Source: a bacterium
GTDB taxonomy: Bacteria; Actinomycetota; UBA4738; HRBIN12
Assembly (NCBI GenBank): GCA_023251895.1
Contig: JAHEXX010000008.1
Coordinates: forward strand, 1-37,688
Length of the DNA stretch: 37,688 bases
Reading direction: 5' to 3'
Both the position numbers and the translations under genes were made by a program. How positions within the stretch are numbered: the first letter of the stretch is position 1; each line of letters opens with the position of its first letter. The notes below the pieces were generated by a model. It made no database searches, was not told where the DNA came from, and saw only the letters and a list, made by a program, of their open reading frames with translations. This document shows positions 27,569 to 35,344 of this stretch, one piece after another.

Positions 27569-28576
27569 CTAGACCGCGAATCGGACGTGGAAGACGTCAC
27601 CCTCGCGGACGACATAGTCCTTGCCCTCCACGCGGACCAGGCCCTTGTGCTTGGCCGCGTCCAGGCCGCCAACGGCCGCTAGGTCCTCGAAGGAGATGAC
27701 CTCGGCCCGGATGAACCCCCGTTTCATATCGGTGTGGATAGTGCCGGCGGCCTCGGAGGCGGTCGCGCCGCTTCGGACCTCCCAGGCTCTGGACTCGTTC
27801 TCGCTCGTCGTGAGGAACGTGATGAGATCCAACGCCCGATAGCTCGCGGCGATCACCTTCTGCAGGCCCGGCTCGTCCACGCCGAACTCGTCCAGTAACG
27901 CCACCGCTTCGTCCGGGTCCATGTCCGCAACCTCGGCCTCGATGGCGGCCCACACGCCGACGGTTCCCTCCGGAAGCCCCGGCGGGACGTCGGACCCCTC
28001 CTCCATGTTCGCGACCACCACCCACGGTTTCAGTGTGAGCGGGGCGAGGGACCGCAGGTGCGTCAGTTCGTCCGCCGTTAGCCCCGCGTCGCGAAGTGGC
28101 GTCTCGGCCAGGAGCGCGTCGTGCGCTCTCTGCAACGCCGCCGTCTCGTCGGTGGCCTTGCCCCTGGCTCGCTTCTGCGCCTTCTCCCGGGCCGAGTCGA
28201 CGATCGCGAGGTCGGCCAGCAACAGGTCGGCGCGGACCGACGCGAGCTCCTCCGCCGGTGTGGCATCGGGACCGAAGCAGCGCACCACGATGCAGAGTGC
28301 GTCGATCTCCCGAAGCGACGCGACTCCCTGGGCCGACGACGTTCCACCGGGAACGTCCACGAACCGGACCTGCGCGTGAACATGCTTCTTGGACCGTTCC
28401 ATCTCGGACAGGGCCCGGACCCGCGGATCGGGGACCTCGACCACGGCCTGGTTGGCGCGGCCACCGTGCGACCCGGTGTGGGTGAGAGCCGTGAACAGGG
28501 TCGACTTCCCCGAATTGGGAACGCCGACCAGTCCTATGTCCTTCACGTCCGGCACCCTACCAAGCCGAAAGTCCAT
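27569..28576 (-). CDS. ychF: YchF/Obg-like ATPase (redox-regulated ATPase)
   Basis: GLVGVPNSGKSTLFTALT (G1), FVDVPGGTSSAQG (G3), NMEE at the G4 position, C-terminal TGS-like region HTDMKRGFIRAEVISFEDL...GKDYVVREGDVFHVRFAV. Confidence 0.85.
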   Translation of the reverse strand: MDFRLGRVPDVKDIGLVGVPNSGKSTLFTALTHTGSHGGRANQAVVEVPDPRVRALSEMERSKKHVHAQVRFVDVPGGTSSAQGVASLREIDALCIVVRCFGPDATPAEELASVRADLLLADLAIVDSAREKAQKRARGKATDETAALQRAHDALLAETPLRDAGLTADELTHLRSLAPLTLKPWVVVANMEEGSDVPPGLPEGTVGVWAAIEAEVADMDPDEAVALLDEFGVDEPGLQKVIAASYRALDLITFLTTSENESRAWEVRSGATASEAAGTIHTDMKRGFIRAEVISFEDLAAVGGLDAAKHKGLVRVEGKDYVVREGDVFHVRFAV

Positions 28577-28792
28577 GGCCCGGGTCCCCGGTTCACGCCC
28601 GAACTACCGCCGTTCGGCCGTGTGCCGGGAGCCCCGGTTCTGCCGATACCCGGCGTGTACGAGGGCTGCCGGGCCGCGGGGGCACCAGACCCTCCCGGGC
28701 CCGGCGGTATGGCCCGTCGGCGCTCGGGGGCACGTCGCGCCGGCGTTCCCCCGGCACCGGCGGTCCTCGTCAACAGCGGGGGGTTAGGCCCG

Positions 28793-28823
28793 TCCCTCGT
28801 CCCCTCGAGGAGGGGACGAGGGA
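28793..28823. terminator. perfect 14-bp inverted repeat with 3-nt loop
   Basis: TCCCTCGTCCCCTC-GAG-GAGGGGACGAGGGA. Confidence 0.6.
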
Positions 28824-28868
28824 ACGGCCACTCAGGAAGACCCGGAGACGTCTCCCTCCGGGGACGCG

Positions 28869-28905
28869 GGCGGGCGCGGCCGCGCTTCGCGCGGCCCCGC
28901 CCGCC
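28869..28905 (-). terminator. strong GC-rich hairpin directly downstream of sodN
   Basis: GGCGGGCGCGGCCGCGC-TTC-GCGCGGCCCCGCCCGCC: 17-bp arms, one mismatch. Confidence 0.7.
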
Positions 28906-28921
28906 TCACACCAGATGCCGC

Positions 28922-29317
28922 CTAGGCGGCCTTCGTCTCCCAGAAGACCTTGGCGATCTCATCGATCGCGTCCAGGAGCTTCTGACCCTGTGCCGGGTCC
29001 TCGGACTTCTTCGCCTCGCCGGCAAGCTTGGTGGCGTTCCAGAAGAGGTCGTGGAGGTTCGGGTACTTCTGAAGGTGCTCGGGCTTGAAGTAGTCGGTCC
29101 ACAGCACCCACAGGTGCTCCTTGACCATGTTCGCCCGCTCCTCCTTGATGGCCACCGCGCGCTCCCGGAACACCGGGTCCTCGTTACCCTGGTACTTCTC
29201 CTGGCAGGCCCTAACCGACTCGGCCTCGATGCGGGCCTGGGCCGGGTCGTAGACGCCGCACGGGAGGTCGCAATGCGCGTGGACGACTCGGCGGGGTTTG
29301 AGCAAAGCTGTCAGCAT
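28922..29317 (-). CDS. sodN: nickel-containing superoxide dismutase
   Basis: MLTALLKPRRVVHA|HCDLPCGVYDPAQARIEAESV Ni-hook motif after a short propeptide; SD AGAAGGAGG. Confidence 0.95.
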   Translation of the reverse strand: MLTALLKPRRVVHAHCDLPCGVYDPAQARIEAESVRACQEKYQGNEDPVFRERAVAIKEERANMVKEHLWVLWTDYFKPEHLQKYPNLHDLFWNATKLAGEAKKSEDPAQGQKLLDAIDEIAKVFWETKAA

Positions 29318-29777
29318 GCCGCCTCCTTCTGATCGGGACCTAGGAGAAACCTATCACCGTGGTCGGAAATGGAGGCAAGCCGGGATCTCCGCGGGGCTGG
29401 CGGCGGGGGCCGTCCTCCTGCACAGCCTGATCCGGTACCGGCCCTCCAGGGTCGAGGTGACCGGGCCCAGCATGGCTCCGACCCTGGAACCCGGAGATTG
29501 GGCGGTGGCCGTACCGGCACGTCGCGTCCACTCGGGCGACATCGTCGTGATCGAACACCCGAAGGAGGAAGGCCTCGAGATGGTCAAGCGCATCGTGGCG
29601 GGTCCTTCTGCCCTCACGCCCGACGGCCGGCTCCTGGGTCCGGGCGAGTTCTGGGTGGAGGGCGATGATCCAGCGCACTCGACCGACAGCCGCGACTTCG
29701 GCCCCATCGGCCGCGACCGGATCAGGGGGCGGGTCCGCCTGATCTACTGGCCGGCCCGGCGCCGCCGCCTCCTGTGA
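29316..29777 (+). CDS. sodX: Ni-SOD maturation protease (S26 signal peptidase-like)
   Basis: VEVTGPSMAPTLEPGDWAVAV, DIVVIEHPKEEGLEMVKRIVAG, FWVEGDDPAHSTDSRDFGPI; divergent from sodN. The alternative TTG start at 29298 gives a longer overlap. Confidence 0.88.
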   Translation: MPPPSDRDLGETYHRGRKWRQAGISAGLAAGAVLLHSLIRYRPSRVEVTGPSMAPTLEPGDWAVAVPARRVHSGDIVVIEHPKEEGLEMVKRIVAGPSALTPDGRLLGPGEFWVEGDDPAHSTDSRDFGPIGRDRIRGRVRLIYWPARRRRLL

Positions 29778-29828
29778 CGCGACCCGCCTAACCGTCGCGC
29801 CCGACGACGGACCCAGGCCGACGTCGAG

Positions 29829-29858
29829 TTGCCCGAAACATCACCTGGGCGGTAGGAT
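29829..29858 (+). promoter_or_regulatory. putative promoter for the poly-Cys leader / tusA-dsrE transcript
   Basis: TTGCCC - 18 nt - TAGGAT; the -10 element ends 12 nt before the leader ATG. Confidence 0.45.
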
Positions 29859-29870
29859 TTGCACCTGCGA

Positions 29871-29978
29871 ATGATCAGGACGCGCGAAGCCGGAGTCGTC
29901 GGGGCCATGATCCCCTGCCGCTGCTGCTGTACCGGGGTGCACGGCGGCGGCTCGCCCCACGCGTCCGCCCGCCGGTAA
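29871..29978 (+). CDS. putative poly-cysteine leader peptide (35 aa)
   Basis: MIRTREAGVVGAMIPCRCCCTGVHGGGSPHASARR*, 47 nt upstream of the tusA ATG. Confidence 0.6.
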   Translation: MIRTREAGVVGAMIPCRCCCTGVHGGGSPHASARR

Positions 29979-30025
29979 GGCACCCACCTTCTTCCGTTCT
30001 TTCCATCCCTAGGAGGTTCCGTCGT

Positions 30026-30256
30026 ATGGCCGTCATCACGCGCACCGTCGATGCCCGCGGGCAGTCCTGCCCTGGTCCCCTCGTGACCCTAGCCCGCCAG
30101 CTGAAGGAGGCGCAGGCTGGCGACCTCCTCGAGCTGCTCGCGACCGATCCCGGTTCCAGGTCGGACGTTCCCTCGTGGGCCGAGCTCTCCGGCAACGAGC
30201 TGCTCGAGGCGGCCGAGGGGAACGGGGTCTTCCGTTACGTGATCCGAAAGCGATAG
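30026..30256 (+). CDS. tusA: TusA-family sulfur carrier protein
   Basis: VDARGQSCPGPLVTLARQLKEAQAGDLLELLATDPGSRSDVPSWAE; CPxP motif; SD AGGAGG at 30011. Confidence 0.92.
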   Translation: MAVITRTVDARGQSCPGPLVTLARQLKEAQAGDLLELLATDPGSRSDVPSWAELSGNELLEAAEGNGVFRYVIRKR

Positions 30257-30268
30257 GAGAGGAGCCCG

Positions 30269-30826
30269 ATGAGCGAGCGGGAGATGACCAACACCGAGCG
30301 GGAGCTTGCGGAGGTCGTGTCGGCCGCGGCCGAGGAGCGGGGGCGCAGCAAGAGGGACAAACTGGCCATCATCGCCTGGGACGGCCACCTCGACCGGATC
30401 TGGCCCACGCTGATCCTGTCCACGACGGCCGCGGCGAGCGGCATGGAGGTCAGCGTGTTCTTCACGTTCTGGGGGTTGTTCGCCTTGGTGAGGCCGGGCG
30501 TGCGGATCACCGGGAAGGACTGGATGACGAAGGCCCTGTCGGTCATGAACCCGGGGAGCCCCGGGAGGGCCAAGCTCAGCCGCTACAACTTCGCCGGCGC
30601 CGGGCCGTGGATGTTGGGCAAGTTGGCCAAGGACTACAAGACCCCGCATCCGTCCGAGCTGCTCGAGATGGCCCGGGACATGGGCGTCCGCCTGATCCCG
30701 TGCCAGATGACCATGGACCTGATGGGACTCACCAAAGAAGACCTGCTCGACGGCCTGGAGGAGCCAATCGGCGCGGCCACCGCGCTGCTCGAGATGAAGG
30801 AAGCCGCGATTCAGCTGTTCATCTGA
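30269..30826 (+). CDS. DsrE/DsrF/DrsH-like (DsrE2-type) protein
   Basis: KLAIIAWDGHLDRIWPTLILSTTAAASGMEVSVFFTFWGLFALV... GVRLIPCQMTMDLMGLTKEDL. Confidence 0.88.
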   Translation: MSEREMTNTERELAEVVSAAAEERGRSKRDKLAIIAWDGHLDRIWPTLILSTTAAASGMEVSVFFTFWGLFALVRPGVRITGKDWMTKALSVMNPGSPGRAKLSRYNFAGAGPWMLGKLAKDYKTPHPSELLEMARDMGVRLIPCQMTMDLMGLTKEDLLDGLEEPIGAATALLEMKEAAIQLFI

Positions 30827-30864
30827 GCGGGGTCGCGGGTCCGGGGGGAACGCGCGGTGACCGG

Positions 30865-31038
30865 TCAGTCCGCCTGACGCCAGTCGGCCTCGGCGAAGAG
30901 GTCCTCCAGGAGGAAAACGTCCTCGTCGTCGGTTGCGGCGTCGGCTTGGAGCGCCTGGTACCAGCCCGGTTCATACGCCAGCTGCTGGCACTCCGGGCAT
31001 TCGGGGACGAGGGCGGGGAAGTGATCCTGGTGTTCCAT
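30865..31038 (-). CDS. small acidic protein with a CPxC motif
   Basis: MEHQDHFPALVPECPECQQLAYEPGWYQALQADAATDDEDVFLLEDLFAEADWRQAD (57 aa). Confidence 0.5.
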   Translation of the reverse strand: MEHQDHFPALVPECPECQQLAYEPGWYQALQADAATDDEDVFLLEDLFAEADWRQAD

Positions 31039-31141
31039 GTCGATGCGAGGATACGTTCGGCCTCCCCCGTGCGTAATCGGCCGTTGGTCTCTAACCGATG
31101 CGAAAGGCAACCTTCGACCTACCCCGAAGGATGTAGCGGCG

Positions 31142-31184
31142 GGCGTGCGAACGGCCCGCCGGTCGGCGGGGCCGTTCGCACGCC
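31142..31184 (-). terminator. strong hairpin downstream of the 31195-31554 gene
   Basis: GGCGTGCGAACGGCCC ... GGGCCGTTCGCACGCC, perfect 16-bp arms, plus inner GCCG/CGGC pairing. Confidence 0.75.
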
Positions 31185-31194
31185 TTCCCCGGTG

Positions 31195-31554
31195 CTAGAT
31201 GCCCAGCTCCACGCGGACCTTCGACGCCCGCTCCAGCTGGCGCGGGATCTCCTCGCCCACCGTCAGCAGATCGACCGCGAAGTGCTCCACGAGGATCCTG
31301 GCCTTCTCACCCAGCCAGAGGTACTTCTCCTCCTCCATGAGCCTGAAGATCTCCGGAGCGGGGCCCTTCATGACCATGAACCCCGTCTCCTCCTCCTGGT
31401 CGCTCGTCATGAAGAGGTAAGGCTCGAAGTAGGTGAGGACGTTCTCCTTCACCTTCTTCAGGAAGTACTCCGTGGCCTCGGTGAACAGCTCGATGGCCTG
31501 GGCCTCCCGGCCAGGCACGAGCTTGCCGTACCGAATGATCACCCCAAGTTCCAT
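31195..31554 (-). CDS. hypothetical protein (119 aa)
   Basis: MELGVIIRYGKLVPGREAQAIELFTEATEYFLKKVKENVLTYFEPYLFMTSDQEEETGFMVMKG...; SD GAGGGGGAG; flanked by a terminator hairpin. Confidence 0.75.
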   Translation of the reverse strand: MELGVIIRYGKLVPGREAQAIELFTEATEYFLKKVKENVLTYFEPYLFMTSDQEEETGFMVMKGPAPEIFRLMEEEKYLWLGEKARILVEHFAVDLLTVGEEIPRQLERASKVRVELGI

Positions 31555-31662
31555 GATGGCTCCCCCTCGACAGATCCCCCGACGCCCGACGACACCCCGT
31601 CACCTCCTTGCCGCCGGGAACCGCCAAACTCTGGATCGAATCGTGCGCAAGTCGTCGCTGGC

Positions 31663-31825
31663 CCGGGAAGGGCCGGGGGTCCCGCTCCACCCGGGACCCG
31701 GTTGCGCCTTGAGTCATTTCCTCCCGACTCAGCCCCCGATCGGGCCCGGAACGCGCACCAGCCGGGGTCGTGGGAGCACTTGGCGTGCTCCGGGCTTGCG
31801 AAGCCCGCACCCGGCTGGTTCGCGT
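31663..31825. other. candidate structured RNA region (consecutive stems and a three-way junction)
   Basis: GGGTCCCG/CGGGACCC (31677-31699), TGAGTC/GACTCA (31710-31731), outer stem ACGCG.ACCAGCCGGG/CCCGGCTGGT.CGCGT (31751-31825) enclosing GGAGCAC/GTGCTCC and GGGCTT/AAGCCC. Confidence 0.4.
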
Positions 31826-31985
31826 GTTGATCGCTACGCGGAAACCGAGGAGGGGGGGTCTGCGGTCTCCACGCGTGGCCGAAGCTTGCGCCACCGGCTG
31901 TCGGAACTGAATACCTGTTTCTGGGGAACTAGCCGTCCCGGATTCAGGTATTGCGTCGGCGGGCAGGGGTTCCCCGGTTGTTAGC

Positions 31986-33446
31986 TCAGGAGCGCTCGCG
32001 GTCCAGGCGCCAGTCGCCGTCCGGCTCGTTGCGCGAAACGTCGATCTCGGTGCCGTCCTGCAGCGCGAGCCGGTAGCAGACGAGCGCCGTGCCGCTCCGC
32101 TGCTCGCGCCAGGTCCGCCGGACCTCGACGGTCTCCTCGACGCCCCCCCACAGGATCGAGCGGGGCCACTCCTCGGCCCTGGCGCCGGCGTAGAACCGGA
32201 TCACCAGCTCCGGGGTGCGCTCGATCCACCTCGGCAGTACCGGCGTCCACAGGATGAAGGCCACGCCTATCAGCGCAACGGACCACGCCTCGCCCAACGC
32301 CGGCAGCATCGGGATGGCGATGAGCGCCGCCCCGATCCGGGACATGTTGTACGCGACGTCGTAGACGGCGAAGACCCGCCCCCGGTAGCCGTCCGGGATG
32401 GCCTCTTGCACCATGGTGTCCACCGGGACCTTCTTCAGGGCGAACGTGAACCCCACGGCGAAGCTGGCCATCAGCACGCTCCACCCCGTGATGTGGGTCG
32501 CTACCAGCACGAGCACGACCCCACCGGCCAGGAACGAGCCCGCCACGATCCGTTCTTTGGGGAACCGCTCCTCGAGCTTGCCCACCGTGAGCAGTCCCAG
32601 CAGCACCCCGATGCCGCCGGCTCCGATGACTGTGGAGAACGACCCCACGCCCTCCTTGAACCGTTCCCGGAAGACCACCAAGGACAGCACGAGCACGATG
32701 CCTTGTCCCATCTGGTCCAGCGTGATGGAGGTGATGGGGGCGACGGCGCGAGGGGTCCGGGCCAGGCGCCGGATCCCGTCCCCGAAGTCCGCGGCCACGC
32801 GGCGCAGCTCGTGGCGGAGCAGCTCGGGGGCCTCGGGGAGCGTGTGGGGCACAAGCGAGCTCCGGATCCGCCGGGCGATCAGCGACGTGATCAGCCACAT
32901 GGCGCCGGCCGCGGCGATGACCGGGACCGAACCGAACCGATCGGCGATCTGCCCCCCCGCGAACACCCCGGCCAGCAGAGCGACCGTCCCGCCGACGGTG
33001 GCCATGGAGTTCGCCATCAGCAGATCCTCCAGTGGGACCAGACGGGGGACGACGGCCTGGGCGGTGGAGAGGAAGAACCGGTTTGTGGAAAGGACCCAAA
33101 GAGCCCCCAAGTAGAACGGGACCGAGGCGGATATAGGGCTGTAGAGCACCAGCCATACCAGCGCCGCCCGCAGGACCGGCACGACGACCAGGATCTTCCG
33201 GCGGGACCACCGATCGATGAACACGCCGGTGAACGGACCGATCACCGAGAACGGCATCGAGATGATGAGGGTGGCGATGGCGAACCCGACCGTCGTGCTC
33301 TGCTTCTCCGGCGAGAACACCACCGAGGCCACCAGGGATGCCTGGAACAGCCCGTCGGCGGACTGGCTGACCAGGCGGATAGCGAACAGCCGGCGGAAGT
33401 CGCGGCTGCGCAGCGCCTCCCGGGCCCGCTCGGCGGTTCCCTTCAT
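31986..33446 (-). CDS. MFS transporter
   Basis: SRDFRRLFAIRLVSQSADGLFQASLVASVVFSPEKQSTTVGFAIATLIISMPFSVIGPFTGVFIDRWSRRKILVV; about 12 hydrophobic segments and a soluble C-terminal tail. Confidence 0.83.
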   Translation of the reverse strand: MKGTAERAREALRSRDFRRLFAIRLVSQSADGLFQASLVASVVFSPEKQSTTVGFAIATLIISMPFSVIGPFTGVFIDRWSRRKILVVVPVLRAALVWLVLYSPISASVPFYLGALWVLSTNRFFLSTAQAVVPRLVPLEDLLMANSMATVGGTVALLAGVFAGGQIADRFGSVPVIAAAGAMWLITSLIARRIRSSLVPHTLPEAPELLRHELRRVAADFGDGIRRLARTPRAVAPITSITLDQMGQGIVLVLSLVVFRERFKEGVGSFSTVIGAGGIGVLLGLLTVGKLEERFPKERIVAGSFLAGGVVLVLVATHITGWSVLMASFAVGFTFALKKVPVDTMVQEAIPDGYRGRVFAVYDVAYNMSRIGAALIAIPMLPALGEAWSVALIGVAFILWTPVLPRWIERTPELVIRFYAGARAEEWPRSILWGGVEETVEVRRTWREQRSGTALVCYRLALQDGTEIDVSRNEPDGDWRLDRERS

Positions 33447-33495
33447 CGGACAGATGGTAGGCCGTGCGGCGCCGATGGAACGGTGCCGGGATCTG

Positions 33496-34617
33496 CTAGG
33501 CGCGCTGGACGTCGAAGAAGGCCGTCCAGTCTGCTCCCTTCGACGGGCCGTTGCCCAGGATGAACTCCTCGACCATCTCGTGGGCGGCCTCGTCGCTGAA
33601 CTGCACCGGCGGCGACTTCATGAAGTACGCGGAAGGGCCGATCAGGGGGCCGGATACGCCCCTGTCCTTCGCGAGTTTCGCGCAGCGAACGGCGTCGATG
33701 ACGACGCCGGCGGAATTCGGGCTGTCCCACACCTCGAGCTTCATCTCGACCGTCAGCGGAACTCCGCCGAAGGACTCGCCCTCCAGTCGGATCTGTGCCC
33801 ACTTGCGATCCTCCAGCCACGGCACGTAGTCGGAGGGGCCGATGTGGATGTTGTCCTTGGGCAGGCCCTCGCGGAGCTGCGACTGGACCGACTGTGTCTT
33901 GGACTGCTTCTTCGACACGAGGCGCTCGCGTTCCAGCATGTTCTTGAAGTCCATGTTGCCGCCGAAGTTGAGCTGATAGGTCCGCAGCAGCTTCGCGCCG
34001 CGGTCCTCGAACAGCTTGGCCAGTACGCGGTGGATGATGGTGGCCCCGACCTGGCTCTTGATGTCGTCGCCCACGATCGGCAATCCGGCCCTGTGGAACT
34101 TCTTGGCCCACTCCTTGTCGCTCGCGATGAACACCGGCAGGCAGTTCACGATGGCGCAGCCGGCGTCGATGGCAGCCTGCGCATAATGGCGCGCTGCTTC
34201 CTCGGACCCGACCGGCAGGTAACACACGACCACATCGACGCCCGCGTCGCGCAGCGCCCTCGCCACATCGACCGCGGGCAGATCGGATTCCTCGATGACC
34301 TCGCGGTAGTACTTGCCGAGGCCGTCCAGCGTCGGCCCGTGCTGAACGGTCACGCCGATGGGCGGCACGTCGGAGAACCTGACGGTGTTGTTGGGTTCGG
34401 TGAAGATGGCCTCGGCGACGTCCTTTCCGACCTTCTTCCCGTCGACGTCGAACGCGGCGACGACCTCGATGTCGCTGATGTGATACGGGCCGAGCTTCAC
34501 GTGCATGAGGCCGGGCACCGTTTCATCGGGGAAGGCGTCCTTGTAGTACTCCAGGCCCTGGACCAGCGACGAGGCGCAATTGCCCACGCCGACGATCGCT
34601 AGACGAACCTTGCTCAT
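33496..34617 (-). CDS. ino1: inositol-3-phosphate synthase
   Basis: [25 protein letters not shown]... [37 protein letters not shown]... [21 protein letters not shown]... NFGGNMDF. Confidence 0.93.
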   Translation of the reverse strand: MSKVRLAIVGVGNCASSLVQGLEYYKDAFPDETVPGLMHVKLGPYHISDIEVVAAFDVDGKKVGKDVAEAIFTEPNNTVRFSDVPPIGVTVQHGPTLDGLGKYYREVIEESDLPAVDVARALRDAGVDVVVCYLPVGSEEAARHYAQAAIDAGCAIVNCLPVFIASDKEWAKKFHRAGLPIVGDDIKSQVGATIIHRVLAKLFEDRGAKLLRTYQLNFGGNMDFKNMLERERLVSKKQSKTQSVQSQLREGLPKDNIHIGPSDYVPWLEDRKWAQIRLEGESFGGVPLTVEMKLEVWDSPNSAGVVIDAVRCAKLAKDRGVSGPLIGPSAYFMKSPPVQFSDEAAHEMVEEFILGNGPSKGADWTAFFDVQRA

Positions 34618-35204
34618 GTCGTGTGCTCCTTTCTGCGAAGCGCACGGGGGTCACGCCGCTTCGGTTCCTTGCGTCGTGGGACCTGAGCCGCGATAAGGCG
34701 TTCGGCCTGGATCAGGCCGTCGAGCCACGCGATGTCCTGCTCCGTGGACTCCCGCCCGTGGTTCATGAGGGACATCGTGTACGTGTCCGAACCCGCTCCC
34801 GAGGCAGCGAGCGAGCTCTTGATGGCGGCCAGGCGCTCCTCGAGGTAGGCGCGCCGACGCTCCAGCAGGCGGATCCGAGTCTCGGGTGCGAGGTACCGGA
34901 AGAACGCCAGGCGGACCCGGAAACGGTTGTCCTCGGACGACTCGTGCCCCGCCTCTTGAAGCAGCTGGTGGAAGAGTTGCTCGCCCTTCTCGGTGATCCG
35001 GTAGACGTTCTTGCGTCGGCCGACCTCTTCGGCGTCGAAGACCTTCTCGACCGCGCCATCTCGTTCCAGGCGGCGCAGCGACGGGTACAACGAGCCGTAG
35101 GAAACCCGCCAGAGCCCTCCGAGCGTGTCCGTGAGCCGCTTGGAGAGCTGGTAGCCGTGCATCGATCGCTCCTTGAGGAGGCCGAGGATCGCGAGTTCCA
35201 GCAT
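34614..35204 (-). CDS. PadR-family transcriptional regulator
   Basis: [56 protein letters not shown]...[17 protein letters not shown]; stop overlaps ino1 start. Confidence 0.9.
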   Translation of the reverse strand: MLELAILGLLKERSMHGYQLSKRLTDTLGGLWRVSYGSLYPSLRRLERDGAVEKVFDAEEVGRRKNVYRITEKGEQLFHQLLQEAGHESSEDNRFRVRLAFFRYLAPETRIRLLERRRAYLEERLAAIKSSLAASGAGSDTYTMSLMNHGRESTEQDIAWLDGLIQAERLIAAQVPRRKEPKRRDPRALRRKEHTT

Positions 35205-35238
35205 CTCGGAGGTAGCTTCCTTCCCGTAGGCTTGCGTT

Positions 35239-35272
35239 CCGATATATCGGTTGTCTATATCGGTCCGATATA
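35239..35272. promoter_or_regulatory. paired palindromes, putative PadR operator
   Basis: CCGATATATCGG (35239-35250) and TATATCGG-T-CCGATATA (35256-35272), AT-rich island upstream of padR-ino1. Confidence 0.6.
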
Positions 35273-35344
35273 TCTAACCGCTACAGTGCCCCAGCGTCAA
35301 CAACGACCAAAGAGCGGATCCGTGGCATCCCGCCGGGGCTTCGG

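Noticed and set aside
30175-31830. 551-aa plus-strand ORF
   Set aside because: Low-complexity shadow frame overlapping dsrE, two minus-strand genes and the structured intergenic region.
31307-31894. 195-aa minus-strand ORF with an internal SD-like GGAGGAAATG (MTQGATGSRVERD...)
   Set aside because: Runs out of frame through the better-supported 31195-31554 gene; composition is not protein-like.
31880-31985. AATACCTG...CAGGTATT inverted repeat downstream of the MFS gene
   Set aside because: Could be a terminator, but the 8-bp stem encloses a long 27-nt loop with only weak inner pairing; not reported as a feature.
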